This document shows, in pieces, positions 34,610 to 45,717 of a stretch of DNA of 64,000 nucleotides. A program made the translations under genes and the position numbers. Each line of letters opens with the position of its first letter. Position 1 is the stretch's first letter. Where the stretch lies: NCBI GenBank assembly GCA_963853835.1, contig OY970828.1:58644861-58708860 (forward strand), written 5' to 3'. The notes beneath the pieces are model-generated. The model was not told the origin of the DNA and ran no database searches. It worked only from the letters and a program-made list of their open reading frames with translations. This stretch comes from Calendula officinalis (lineage: Eukaryota > Streptophyta > Magnoliopsida > Asterales > Asteraceae).

Positions 34610-35299
34610 TTTATGTAGAATATATGGTATCTTGATTCTGGATGTTCATGACACATGACCGGAAACAAGAACTTATTAACGAATTTTAGAGACAAATATT
34701 TGGGAACTATTTAGTTTGGGAATGACCATTTAGATGCCATTATGGGTATTGGAGATATAATTCGTCAAACTTTAATCATCTGAAATGTGACATATGTTGA
34801 AGATCTTGCTCACAATCTTTTTAGTATTGGTCAATTATGTGATAAAACCTTTGAAGTAAATTTTCGAACAAAGAAGTGTGTTGTTCGCACCTATGAAGGT
34901 AAAGAACTTCTTACCGGATCTCGTGAGACTAATGTGTTTACTATCAATTTAAATGACATGGTCCCACTTGAAGAAGTATGTTTAGCGTCTAAAGCGACGT
35001 CAAATGAATTATGGTTATGGAACCGTCGTCTTTCACATCTTAATTTTAAAACTATCAACAAATTGGTAAAAGGTGGCCATGTGGCTGGTCTTCCAGATGT
35101 TTCATTTGATAAAGATCATCTCTGTTCGTCTTGTGAAATGGGCAAAATGACTAAAAAGTCTCATAAGTCCAAACCAGTTCCAAGTACATTCAAACCGCAT
35201 GAATTACTTCACATGGACTTATGTGGTCCAATGAGCGTACAATCTTTAGCTGGTAAATGATATGTGTGGGTGATTGTTGATGATTATTCACGTTATACA
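34610..35299 (+). pseudogene. protease, GAG-pre-integrase and start of integrase, truncated
   Basis: YLDSGCS appears at 34627 after an in-frame TAG (34615), followed by pieces of protease, then an open frame 34787-35260 with DLAHNLFSIGQLCDKTFEV, NRRLSHLNFKTINKLVKGGH and CSSCEMGKM (GAG-pre-integrase), then MDLCGPMSVQSLAGK, a TGA (35258), VIVDDYSRYT and a stop. The integrase thus ends after its first catalytic Asp. Everything downstream of 35300 is unrelated to Copia pol. Confidence 0.85.
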
Positions 35300-35880
35300 T
35301 GAAGGGTTTCACATAACCTGATCGACCTATAGGACCGACCTCCTAGTATGCTTGGTTCGACCATAATGACCAAGAACATGAATTTGTTCTTGACCGGTTA
35401 AAACCAACTAGCTGATTTAATCCCTAAAAGCGGAAGTGGGATTAAACCTAATCCTTAAACCCTAAAGGATTGGGATATTGGAAATCTAGATTAGATTAAC
35501 AAGAAAGAAACCTTGTACGAAGAACTCGAACACACACATTGCTTGTGTGGTTCGTTCGACCATCAACCAAAGAACCCTAGGGTTCTTTGGTCGAATTCGT
35601 CCAAGAGGGGAGAAGGGAGAAAAGTGTTTCCCAAAACATACCTTGTTGTTTGCTTAAGATAGATCCACTGATGATGAACAAATCGAGCGATCTTCTAGTT
35701 TATCTAAGCAATGAGCTTGTTCTTCAATACTTGAAGAACACGAAGAACACGAAGAACACAATGATGTGTTCACAACGTAGGATATACTTTGTGTTTCCCA
35801 AAACATACATATGTTTATTCCTCACAAAATTTTTAATCATACTTTGTGCTCACAATGATGTGTTCACAACGTAGGATATA
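35300..35880. other. Unrelated DNA replacing integrase, RT and RNase H
   Basis: The segment has no similarity to Copia pol that I can see. It contains two exact 30-bp direct repeats (35757-35786 and 35851-35880) beginning CACAATGATGTGTTCACAAC. A small frame 35587-35874 has no recognisable domain. After 35880 the sequence GATCTCTTTACTAATC again looks like the Copia 3' region (compare 19971-20005), so this block was captured or joined during a deletion. Confidence 0.55.
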
Positions 35881-37663
35881 AATTTTGGTCAAATTCGTCG
35901 ATCTCTTTACTAATCTAATTAGTAAAGATTGCATCTGTTTATGACCAACATTTTTCTCTTGCGTTGCTGACATAGTTTTTCAAATCTTATTCTGATTTTG
36001 CACAATTTTTTAATTTTTTTAAATACATGATTGCAACACTCAACACAAGTTGTTGTTAAATTCGTCGATCTCTTTACTAATTTCGATAAGTACTAATTGC
36101 ATATGTTTATAACAACTTCTTGGATTGATTGTTCTTACCATTTTTCTAACAATTTTTGCAAACATACATCAATGGAGAAATTATTTTTATTTTTCTCCAA
36201 ATAGTTCAGATTCACTTCTGAATTACTCATACAATCACACACACAAAATAGTTTTTGTGCACTGGTCTTGGATCCACTCCATCAAATTGATTTCTTTTAA
36301 ATATCAAATATTTGCTTTACAATGTCTTCAATCATCCTGTCTGTCAAATTCGTCGATCTATTTACTGAAGTTCTTCAGTAAAGATCGCATCTGTTTATGA
36401 CTTCAGGTGATTCTTGACACTGTTAATCTCCATTTTTCAAATATTTTTCTCTAAGATTCTTGGCTAAAATCAATTTTTATCTAGTTACTTCATGAGTACT
36501 ACATGTTACTGCTTCTCGATTCCGAAATGCAACAAAAAAAATATACAATCTTTGCTCACGTATTACAACGACACACAATTTCCACTCTCAGTTTACACAA
36601 GGCAAACATTCCGCATTAACATGGGGATCTTGATCATGATCCTCATGAGGGGGAGAAAAAGAGTAAGAAATAGTTCAAACATCGGGTTTATAACTGAACA
36701 ACATCAAGAAGAACCACAAACATCTCATCAAAGAAGAAAATTCATGTCTCATGTACTCAAATTAACTGCAAAATCAGAAATAGTTTATATCAAGTGATTC
36801 AGAGGAAGAGAGAGTATTAATCAATGTATTAAACGGAAAAACAAGTGAAGAAGAAGAAACCGATTCATCTACAGAAATTTCTCTCAAATCTTAACCATTA
36901 CACTCCAAATATTAACCGTTTCAATCCGAAACTTAATCGTTCAAATCATTCTATCCAAAACTCAAATTCTCTACCACCACAATGCAAATCTTAAACATGA
37001 CAAATCTTTCATTCCAAAACACAAATTCTCAACCACATCAATTCAGAACTAAACATTTCAAATCATACTAAAATCCAAATCATCCATTTCAATCCGAAAC
37101 TTAATCGTATAAATCATTCTTTCCAAAATACGATACAACCACATCTATCCCAATCTTTAACTTTACAAATCATTCTTTTCAAAATCCATAACATCATTAT
37201 CCTATCCTCACAAAAACCTCTACCATAAAATCCAAAACAAAATCTCCAATAACTAAAAATCCTATACAAATCTTTAACTAACTGATATTCCATTTCCAGA
37301 ACTTTCAAATCTTTAGTGAACCAGTTTTAGGTCTTTCTTACACCAACAGATTCAACGAAACAAAATTATTTCCTTTGAGTGTTTGAATCCTCAAAATAAT
37401 GGGATGGTGTGTTCTTGAAATTCAGAAAACATTTCATGCCAAAGGCAGAAATCTCAATTGCTTCTCAAGTCACTCAGATGTAAACATTGAAGAGCAAAAC
37501 ATAGATATGTTGAATACAACTTTTGAAGAAGAATTAAATTGAAGAAAAGTAATTCAACATTTTGAAGCACATCTGAGAGTAAACGAATTTCATAACGGGC
37601 CATTAGAAGAAATTGAATAAGGAAGACTGGGATGAGGTGCTAAAGCTCAAAAAGTGGGAGAAT
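35881..37663 (+). other. 3' non-coding region of the 8-kb Copia element
   Basis: Three related blocks with CGATCTCTTTACTAA (about 35898, 36067, 36354) occur as a spaced repeat. One clear PPT-like block GAGGGGGAGAAAAAG is near 36648. 36890-37300 is a run of CAAATC and TCCAAAAC repeats. The PPT next to the LTR is weak (AAAGTGGGAG). No gene is seen. Confidence 0.6.
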
Positions 37664-37902
37664 TTTAAGGACTAGTTTTAAGCTTTAATGATGTAATTAG
37701 TCTAATTAACTAGTGAATGGGGATTAGTGTGTAGAGAGTATAAATAGGGAGGATTAGACAAATGATGTAAGCTTTCCCACACTTGAATAGAATTTACACT
37801 TTTGAAAGCTCCTTCCCTCCTCCATCCTCTCTCTAAAAACACACACACTTGATCTTCGAATCTTCATGGATCATTGAGATTTTGATTGCTATAGCTCTAT
37901 AA
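37664..37902 (+). repeat. 3' LTR of the 8-kb Copia element
   Basis: It aligns with 29903-30149. Its ends are eroded (TTTAAGGACT for TGTTGGGACT, CTCTATAA for CTCTATCA), but the TSD GATAT follows exactly. Confidence 0.85.
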
Positions 37903-39306
37903 GATATTTTGTATAATCACATGTGATTATATATTTGATCACATGTGATGTTTTTGTACAATCATATAAAAATCACGTATGGACATGTGGTTATCACATA
38001 ATGTTTATCTAATGAAAAAATTGTTCATCAATAAAGTTTAGCTTTTAACTAATAAAGCCCCAAATTAAACAGTCCAATTAAGAGCTTAATTGCAGATTTT
38101 CAATCCCCAACCTGCAACATCTTTATTTCTCACCAACAAAATCTTTATTTCTCACCTGCTCATCTTCTCCGGCTAGAACCTGCAAAAAAAGCTAGAACTC
38201 GACCGGTGAAAACCCAGCCGGAGAACAGTTTCACTGGCGGCACCCATCTGTAATCGTGTAATCGCATGTTCACCGTCCTTTGGGTACACCTCCGATTTAA
38301 TTAGAAATAGTTAGGTCTATTTCCTAAATTTTATAATTGTTTATTTATGTGAAGTACACGAGCATCAATGATGAATGTAGTTTACCGAAATGTTGTTCGT
38401 CCGAGGATTCACCGCCCTCAAAGGAAACCTCATCTAAAAATCTCATATAACCAGTTGAATCATGCTTGTGTTCATGCCTAGTATTTTGCAAATTGGGTTT
38501 ACATAATATCCAAGTTTATGTTTTTGTTTATTGGGTCTTTGTGTGAAGAATAAGAATTTACTTACTTGCTAGGTTTCTGTGATTTAGTATTAGGGTTCAT
38601 CGACTGGGGATTATATTTTGTAGATGAAGAACAAAGATGAAGAATAGGAAGAAGGAGGGAGAATGATGAAGATACCTCACATATTTGGCATTTCACGTTA
38701 GTTAACGGTCAAAATTGGACGCGAGGACAAAAATCCAGAATCTAAAAAAGTACAGAGTCAAAAAAACTGAAAAACAAATACAGGGACAAAAAGAATTATG
38801 TATACCATAAAGATAATTTCTATAATTTACTCTATGTATTAATCATTTTAAGATAATAAACATTAAATAGAATAATTTGATAAAAATCAATATATCAAGT
38901 GGAGCGCCAACCCCACCAACACCACTTAAAATAGCACATGCAGCCCAGACTGACAAAGCAAACAATGACTATCAGGCAGACATATATACGGCCTGAAATG
39001 TGAAAATCATATGAAATAGAGGGACTATAATTGCCAATTAAAATTAAGACTATGGGGTATTGTCGTATTGATCACATCTACCACATTATTTTTTTGTCAC
39101 AAAATCTACATTACCATAACACACCACATCATTTATCTATGAAATACCTACCACATCAAACATATCATTTTAATTTTCATCTCATCAGTTGGTTTCTATT
39201 TTTTTAATTAAAATATAAAACTAATAACCTTTTAATAAAAATACAATTAACGTTTTGATAAAAAACAAATATACAAATAGAGATTTAGTCTCCATCGTCA
39301 TTATTG
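37903..39306. other. Non-coding intergenic DNA
   Basis: AATCACATGTGATT (37915-37928) and GATCACATGTGATG (37937-37950) lie at the left edge. The rest shows no gene, RNA gene or clear element. Confidence 0.5.
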
Positions 39307-39552
39307 TCAACATTTGCATTGTTGTAGAGTTGTTCCGCCATTTTTTTGTCGAAGTCGTTTGTGTATTGTATTATCTTGAATGTCAACAATCTTATGCAAA
39401 TATTCAGCGGGCCCTGGTATATACAACGCATGTCGGGGACCGTCCGAAATGTTTCGACCTATCTCTTCGATAACCATATTATGCATTATAACACATGCAT
39501 ACATAACATATCTTATATTTTCTATTGATAGGTCGCGCATATAACCAATCAT
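39307..39552 (-). pseudogene. PIF/Harbinger transposase C-terminal fragment
   Basis: An 81-codon minus-strand frame contains YVMYACVIMHNMVIEEIGRN, which strongly resembles the conserved C-terminal part of plant PIF/Harbinger (DDE_Tnp_4) transposases with their typical LHNM-like motif. The rest of the DDE domain is not found upstream (39553 onward on the minus strand), so it is a small remnant. No TIR could be assigned. Confidence 0.6.
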
Positions 39553-39687
39553 AGTATAACTGAAATATTTACTTATGTAAACAACCTTTTGGACATAGTT
39601 TAAAGTCCCCGAAATATCGTGCGGGGTACAGTATACTAGTTAGTAAACATATACAAATTTAATTTAAATGGTTAAAATATATCATAC

Positions 39688-40205
39688 TTCCTCCGATTCA
39701 AAATAAGTGACACATTTTCTTTTTCGGGGTCATTCAATAATGAATTCTACATTATGAAAAATTACCTTATTTGGCAAAAAATAGTGGGACCTACATCCAC
39801 TAACTAATTACTTTAACAAAGTAAAATGATTTCATTACTCTTACTTTTTACTTTTAAAAATCATTAACATCACTTTATTTAAAAGATGTGGGACTCATTC
39901 TCTATTAATAATCAATTAATTTAATTTAACTATTATTATACTCCCTCCGTCCCATTTTAAATATCCAGTATACTATTTTAGTTTGTCCCACAAAGAGTGT
40001 CATTTCCTAAATTTCAACCAATCAAAAAACATTTAAGTGGGAAAGACAAAATTTGATTGGTGACATTATATAATTAATGCATTTTTCTTAAATTATGTGT
40101 TTTTTTGTAGTGGACAATTAAAGTGGGACGGAGGGAGTAATATTTCCTCTTAAAAATCATAAAATCCAAAATGTATTCCTTATTTATTTTGAATTGTTGG
40201 ATGTA
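39688..40205. mobile_element. Possible degenerate Stowaway MITE holding a nested one
   Basis: CTTCCTCCGATTCAAAATAAG at the left resembles a Stowaway end. TTATTTATTTTGAATTG near 40180 could be the eroded right end. The clear Stowaway at 39941-40137 lies inside. Confidence 0.35.
39941..40137. mobile_element. Stowaway (Tc1/Mariner) MITE
   Basis: CTCCCTCCGTCCCATTTTAA at the left and AAGTGGGACGGAGGGAG at the right are classic Stowaway TIRs, flanked by TA (39939-39940 and 40138-40139). At 197 bp and non-coding it fits the family size. Confidence 0.92.
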
Positions 40206-42782
40206 TAACATTTCAACAAGTGCCTTTTGCCAGGCATTAAAATCTTTTATTATGAGTGGCTTATATATGTTTCATACTTTTTAGTCATCATGAACTTTTA
40301 TCTTATCGAATCTCAAAATCTCTTTTAAAAGTAATTTATATCTGTTACCTTCTAAATAATCCTAATATAATACTAGTACCTTTTATTACTACTAGGCTAC
40401 TAGCTAGTTAAATGAGTTTCCTTTTCTCATGAGTCATTGTGATACAGTTGAAAAATAAACCCTGCATCTTGCATTTGACGATCTTTGTTCTTTAACATTT
40501 ACTCTTATTTTTAAACTAGTGACATGCTTTGACCCTGTTCTCATTAAGCATTGTGTAACTATAGATAGGAGGCATGTTAATAGGGCTAACGTAGTTATCG
40601 TATATATTTTTTTTGTAAAAAGTTAACTATAACTATGTATATTTTTATTTACTTACTAAGATTGTTGTATTTTTGAAAATCATTATTACTAGTCACTAGC
40701 AACCGAATGTTTATTATAACCGGTGACAAATGATGACAACCATTAGTTATATGCATGTATTAAGAAAATATAAAATATGGTTAATGCGCTATAAACTTAT
40801 TGTACTTTGCGGAAAATAATTAAATTTGGTCATTATATTTTACGAAAAAAAATCTAAAATAATAATGGTAAACTGTTATTAACAAATTGTAAGTCACTCG
40901 TGTTAACTAAGTTTATGTCTTTACAAAATTGGTATTCAATAATTAGAACCCACATATTACAATAACTCTAATAAAAGAATCACAATGACAAAAGTAAATT
41001 TTTTAAAAACAAAATACAACAACCACGACATATATATACAGGGGTGTTCGTTTTGACGGTTTGGTTTTATCCGAACTAAATAAACGAAACCAAATGGTTT
41101 TTGGTTTTTAAAGTTCAAACCGAACCGTACAAACTAATTCAAAATCCGAACCAAATTACAATTTGATTGGATTGGTTTTATCCGAACCAAATTACAAAAA
41201 TATATAATACAAATAATATTAAGTTTAATATGTACAATCCCATAATAATATTTCCACCAAGTGTTAGTAGATTGTTTATTAGTAGAGTGATTGGAACACG
41301 TTTTAGTGTGATTAGGATATATTTTTTTGCATGTTTAAGAAGATTGATGGTTCCATTGATAGGATAATACTTTCATCTTGCTCCATTAGAACCATTTGTA
41401 CCAATATACTTGCTAAAATGATTCCAACCAATTGATCTTTATTGCATTCGATCTATTTTTACGTAAAGATAGCATTTTGTTGAGGTATTGTTAAGTCAGG
41501 TGCACGCCTGAAATTGGAAGAGATGAATATTTGGTAGAGTTATGTGTGTAATTAGGAAATAAGATGTAAATTAATGGATTAAAAATATAAATAAAGAAGT
41601 TATACATAATTAAAAAATCATAGATATACAAACACACACATATGTAGGCATCTCCTACATTCCAATATTTCTTTCATTTCCCATTTACAATTTGTAGGCA
41701 TCTCCTACACATATATTCTGCATCGCAATACAGTTTGCTTTCTCAGTTTCATCTCCTATTTCCCCACATAAAGATAGTAACAACTATAACAATACAGTTT
41801 TAACACCTCAGATATTAATGCAATAGCCCTAATTCACCAGATCATTAGTCCGAGTATCATATCAAGATGATTGGTATACCTCCAACCCATCAAGATCTAA
41901 ACTGTCACGATAGTTAGAATGCCTCCAACCTAAAGTGACTCAACAATCATTGCAAAACGGTATGCCTCCGATCCCACAAGGTTCGACCAATTCATTCTAC
42001 GATGTGTACACTACTTGCACACATGACCCCAATCACATTACTTTACTATTTTATTATATAATTAACCATATTGTTTAATTGGCGTGTCACTTGCATATTA
42101 TCACATTACGTTATTCTTTCTCGTTTCTTCAATAGACGGTCATTACCGACATCACATGCCTTCTATGGACCACTACATATAGCACGCATGTCATACCTTA
42201 CCGGTACATACATAACCAGTTTCTAATGCTACTAACCGTTCCATTCATTTCCTTAGTTGTCTTTAATCAATTTACTTTCCCATTACATTAATCTTTCAAC
42301 TTTTCCATCACCATTGAGATAACCACTAGACTTTCTAGTAGTTTATAATCCTCCGGTTTTCCCGGTCACCTTGAGTCGATCAACAATTTATTTCGTCACT
42401 TATACTTAATTACTTTCCACGAAGTAATTAAGGTCTCAAATGTTCAACTCTTCATACATATAGGGCTTAGGGGTATCCCTTACCCAACCTCCGCCCCACG
42501 ACATATTTGTGACGTACACGATCACACTCTTATCATGAATGATTTTTTTTCTTTTAACATTCCATTATTCACTTTTGGTGTTCGCCATTTCCGACACCCG
42601 GTCATTTTCATACGTTCTCTGTTAAAAGTTTCAGATCCTTACTAACCCTTATATCATCCTAAGGGCAACTGATCACAATATATTTGGACATTAATTTAAT
42701 TTCACCTTATACTTTCTTGAAGAGTGCCCAACATTAATCCCCTCAACAAAATATTAACCTTCACATTTCTCACTACCGGCCT
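40206..42782. other. Intergenic DNA with degenerate element pieces
   Basis: 40206-41030 shows nothing clear. 41043-41170 begins GGGGTGTTCGTTTTGACGG and repeats TTGGTTTTATCCGAAC, perhaps the left end of another hAT MITE. 41815-42782 starts AACACCTCAGATATTAATG and is similar in texture to gypsy LTRs here, ending in TTTCTCACTACCGGCC, which is gypsy gag sequence (compare 48756-48780). No intact gene is seen. Confidence 0.4.
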
Positions 42783-43491
42783 TGTTAGGGCAAAGCCCAT
42801 GTCCCTTGTTATCTTATGATTACAAAACAAACAAGTGGGGCAGATCTCATACTTAGCTACTCAGTATAGGTCTGATACTGAGTAGATAGACGTCGATCAG
42901 ATATGACAGCTCAAAACCTTTGAAGATGATCACAAATGAGTTGCACTGACCTACTCAGTATCGGTCTCATACTGAGCTACTCAGTATATGTCTGATACTG
43001 AGTAGAATGACCGAGTTATCCGTGCATGATCTTCTGCCCTCAACTTGTTGGTACTAGTGTTAAGTCTCAGTCCTATACTGAGTGGTCAGTATTGGGCACT
43101 CAGTATTGGAACTCAGTATTGAAACTCAATACTGAGTAGAAGGACTGAGTTAATATTTCCATGTTTACTTAATTAGTCAAATCTTTTAATCATGGTATGT
43201 ATTTATTAGAATTGGGAGTTACATATAGAATAGGGTTAATTATAAAACCTCTATACATTATAAATAGAGGTTTAGTCTTTAGTTGTTAAGCATCCTTTTG
43301 GATCCCGGTTGATCACTTGTGTGGATCACCGGTAACCCAATTCTAAATGTAACACTTTGTGGAGTGTTCTTGGTTATTCCGCAACCAAGAACACATTTTA
43401 TACGTTTGTGCTTAATAAGAATAATCGTATGACGTATATGATCTTGTCTTTACCGATTTTATTAACAATATATGGGTGGTTGGGTCCTACA
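42783..43491 (+). repeat. 5' LTR rich in CTCAGTAT / ATACTGAG
   Basis: Ten copies of the 8-mer CTCAGTAT or its complement, about half in each orientation, lie in the U3 half (42860-43145). The core promoter at 43245-43273 has perfect 10-bp arms AAACCTCTAT and ATAGAGGTTT around a loop with the TATA box TATAAATA (43259-43266). Confidence 0.9.
43245..43273 (+). promoter_or_regulatory. TATA box in an inverted repeat of the LARD LTR
   Basis: Arms 43245-43254 and 43264-43273 pair perfectly and the loop is 9 nt. TATAAATA overlaps the loop and right arm. The copy at 44853-45561 keeps it; the copy at 50575-51283 has one arm base changed (ATATAGG for ATAGAGG). Confidence 0.6.
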
Positions 43492-44150
43492 ATTGGTATC
43501 AGAGCGGTTCAAAGTTATCTACAACTTTGATGATCTTATAACCCTATATATTGTTGAAGATCAAGTCTTTTCATAAAAAAGAACTATGCAGAATTTTCGT
43601 CATATTCTGCGCACGGGTAGAAGAAGTGTCGGATCTCCTTCGTTAATGGTCGAATCTGTGTGAAATTTGAACAGGAGGTTCTCAACACACGGAAACACAA
43701 TCTGACCGTTCAGAATTGCATTTCGAGGTTCTGGTAGAGAGATATGTATGGCGCAAAAAGTCAGATTCTTTGCTTTTTATTCCTTACTTTCTGGGCAGCC
43801 ATGGTAGAAAAATTAAATCTCTTTCTTCAAACTTCGAATAAGCATGAAATTTTGACATAAGGTTCACCATAATGTGATTAACGTTTACACCGTTCAGATC
43901 TTCAAAAGGAATCGTTTATTACGAGATATATATTTTTGAAGATTATTGACGAATATTTATGGTATGTTTTTAATTCTGCACAACTGTGTTAAAACGGCTA
44001 TTGTATTTTTTGTAACCGTTGGATCTTCATAAATTTTGGATATTATATCCATAACACAAACATGTACTCAGTATTAAAATTTTAGAATGATCAGAAACGT
44101 ATACTGAGAGATACATATTTTCAAAGTTGCTGGTTTTCTGATACTGACTA

Positions 44151-44174
44151 TCTCATACTGACGTCAGTATGAGA
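44151..44174. promoter_or_regulatory. Perfect 24-bp palindrome with TGACGTCA core
   Basis: Two 12-bp arms (TCTCATACTGAC and its complement) meet without spacer and form the CRE/as-1-like octamer TGACGTCA. In copy 2 (49871-49896) two extra bases sit exactly at the centre (GACTGGTC), which destroys the octamer but keeps the arms. Confidence 0.75.
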
Positions 44175-44852
44175 CTGCTGTGATCGTTTCAACCGTTGGA
44201 TCATTATGATTTTTGGATATGATGTTGAAGACAGGTATATCTATGGTGTGTAAAAAATTCATAATGATCAGAAGATTCTACATGGAGATATGATTTTTTG
44301 AAGTTGCTGCAAAATTAGAGAAATGAAATTCTGAAAGCTGAATTTTACAAGTGAGTATATTTCACATGTTTTTCTCTTTTTAATCATACGAAATCATCTT
44401 CAACTGAGGAAATTCATAAGTTGATTGATTCTTTGGGGGGTTTCAAGTCAAAGATAAAATATACCGAACAGTTTAAGGTGAAAGTATATGATTCAGGGGG
44501 AGAAAAACTCAATGCAATATATATTTTCTATTAATGTGAAGCTAAAGTTTTTGAAGCTAAAGTGTACATGCTAAGTTATTCAAGGGGGACGTATCACACA
44601 TTGTTTTACAATCATTTGAATCGTTTCAAACTGAGGAAATCTACTAGTTGAATGATTCTTGGGATATGTTTCATTTCAACTCAAATATACCGGACAGTTT
44701 GGGGAGGAGTCAATGATTGTGGGGGAGAAAAGTTAATGTGATATATATTTTCTTGAAGTACTTAGTAAATAAAGAATGTGAAAAGATATCAAAAAGAAGA
44801 CAATACGAGACAAGGTGGAAGATTGTTTTGTTATCATTAGATAGGGGGAGAT

Positions 44853-45561
44853 TGTTAGGGCAAAGCCCATGTCCCTTGTTATCTTATGATTACAAAACAA
44901 ACAAGTGGGGCAGATCTCATACTTAGCTACTCAGTATAGGTCTGATACTGAGTAGATAGACGTCGATCAGATATGACAGCTCAAAACCTTTGAAGATGAT
45001 CACAAATGAGTTGCACTGACCTACTCAGTACCGGTCTCATACTGAGCTACTCAGTATATGTCTGATACTGAGTAGAATGACCGAGTTATCCGTGCATGAT
45101 CTTCTGCCCTCAACTTGTTGGTACTAGTGTTAAGTCTCAGTCCTATACTGAGTGGTCAGTATTGGGCACTCAGTATTGGAACTCAGTATTGAAACTCAAT
45201 ACTGAGTAGAAGGACTGAGTTAATATTTTCATGTTTACTTAATTAGTCAAATCTTTTAATCATGGTATGTATTTATTAGAATTGGGAGTTACATATAGAA
45301 TAGGGTTAATTGTAAAACCTCTATACATTATAAATAGAGGTTTAGTCTTTAGTTGTTAAGCATCCTTTTGGATCCCGGTTGATCACTTGTGTGGATCACC
45401 GGTAACCCAATTCTAAATGTAACACTTTGTGGAGTGTTCTTGGTTATTCCGCAACCAAGAACACATTTTATACGTTTGTGCTTAATAAGAATAATCGTAT
45501 GACGTATATGATCTTGTCTTTACCGATTTTATTAACAATATATGGGTGGTTGGGTCCTACA
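44853..45561 (+). repeat. 3' LTR of the LARD element
   Basis: It follows the PPT directly and is followed by the TSD GGCCT. It differs from the 5' LTR at three sites and from the duplicate at 50575-51283 at about seven. Confidence 0.92.
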
Positions 45562-45717
45562 GGCCTTTATCCCGGAATTCTTAAACATTTTGTGGCCTTG
45601 AAGGTCAACTCTAATAACTACTTTCACATCAAAAGGCTTATCTAGCAATTCCAACGACACATACATATAGGCATCAACTCGTGCGACTTATCATCAAGTA
45701 ATCCGCGAATCATATTA

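Larger units (their letters stand above)
29903..37902 (+). mobile_element. Second Sirevirus-like Copia element, internally deleted (8 kb)
   Basis: LTRs 29903-30149 and 37664-37902 are flanked by a perfect TSD GATAT (29898-29902, 37903-37907). Order: PBS, palindromic leader, gag with coiled-coil extension, protease and GAG-pre-integrase, first few codons of integrase, then unrelated DNA and a 3' region. Integrase beyond 35299, RT and RNase H are absent. The Gag resembles that of the 12-kb element along its length (MASNDARSTGTDLKPPVLYR against MTSKDALSIGSDTKPPVLYR), but the LTRs are different, so it is a sister family. It inserted beside an AATCACATGTGAT palindrome. Confidence 0.9.
42783..45561 (+). 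mobile_element. Young non-autonomous LTR retrotransposon (LARD/TRIM type)
   Basis: Two 709-bp LTRs (42783-43491 and 44853-45561) differ at only three positions. They enclose 1,361 bp with a tRNA-Met PBS (TGGTATCAGAGC at 43494) and a PPT ATAGGGGGAGAT (44841-44852), and are flanked by a perfect TSD GGCCT (42778-42782, 45562-45566). No gag or pol is present. PPT-like blocks repeat at about 44495, 44583 and 44721, a Sirevirus trait, so it was probably mobilised by such elements. It inserted into minus-strand gypsy gag sequence. Confidence 0.92.

Noticed and set aside
35587..35874. 95-codon frame in the foreign block of the 8-kb Copia element
   Set aside because: It contains simple KNTKNT repeats from a GAAGAACAC run and no recognisable domain.
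44717..44926. 69-codon frame identical in both duplication units (also 50439-50648)
   Set aside because: Identity reflects the recent duplication; the frame crosses the PPT and the LTR border.
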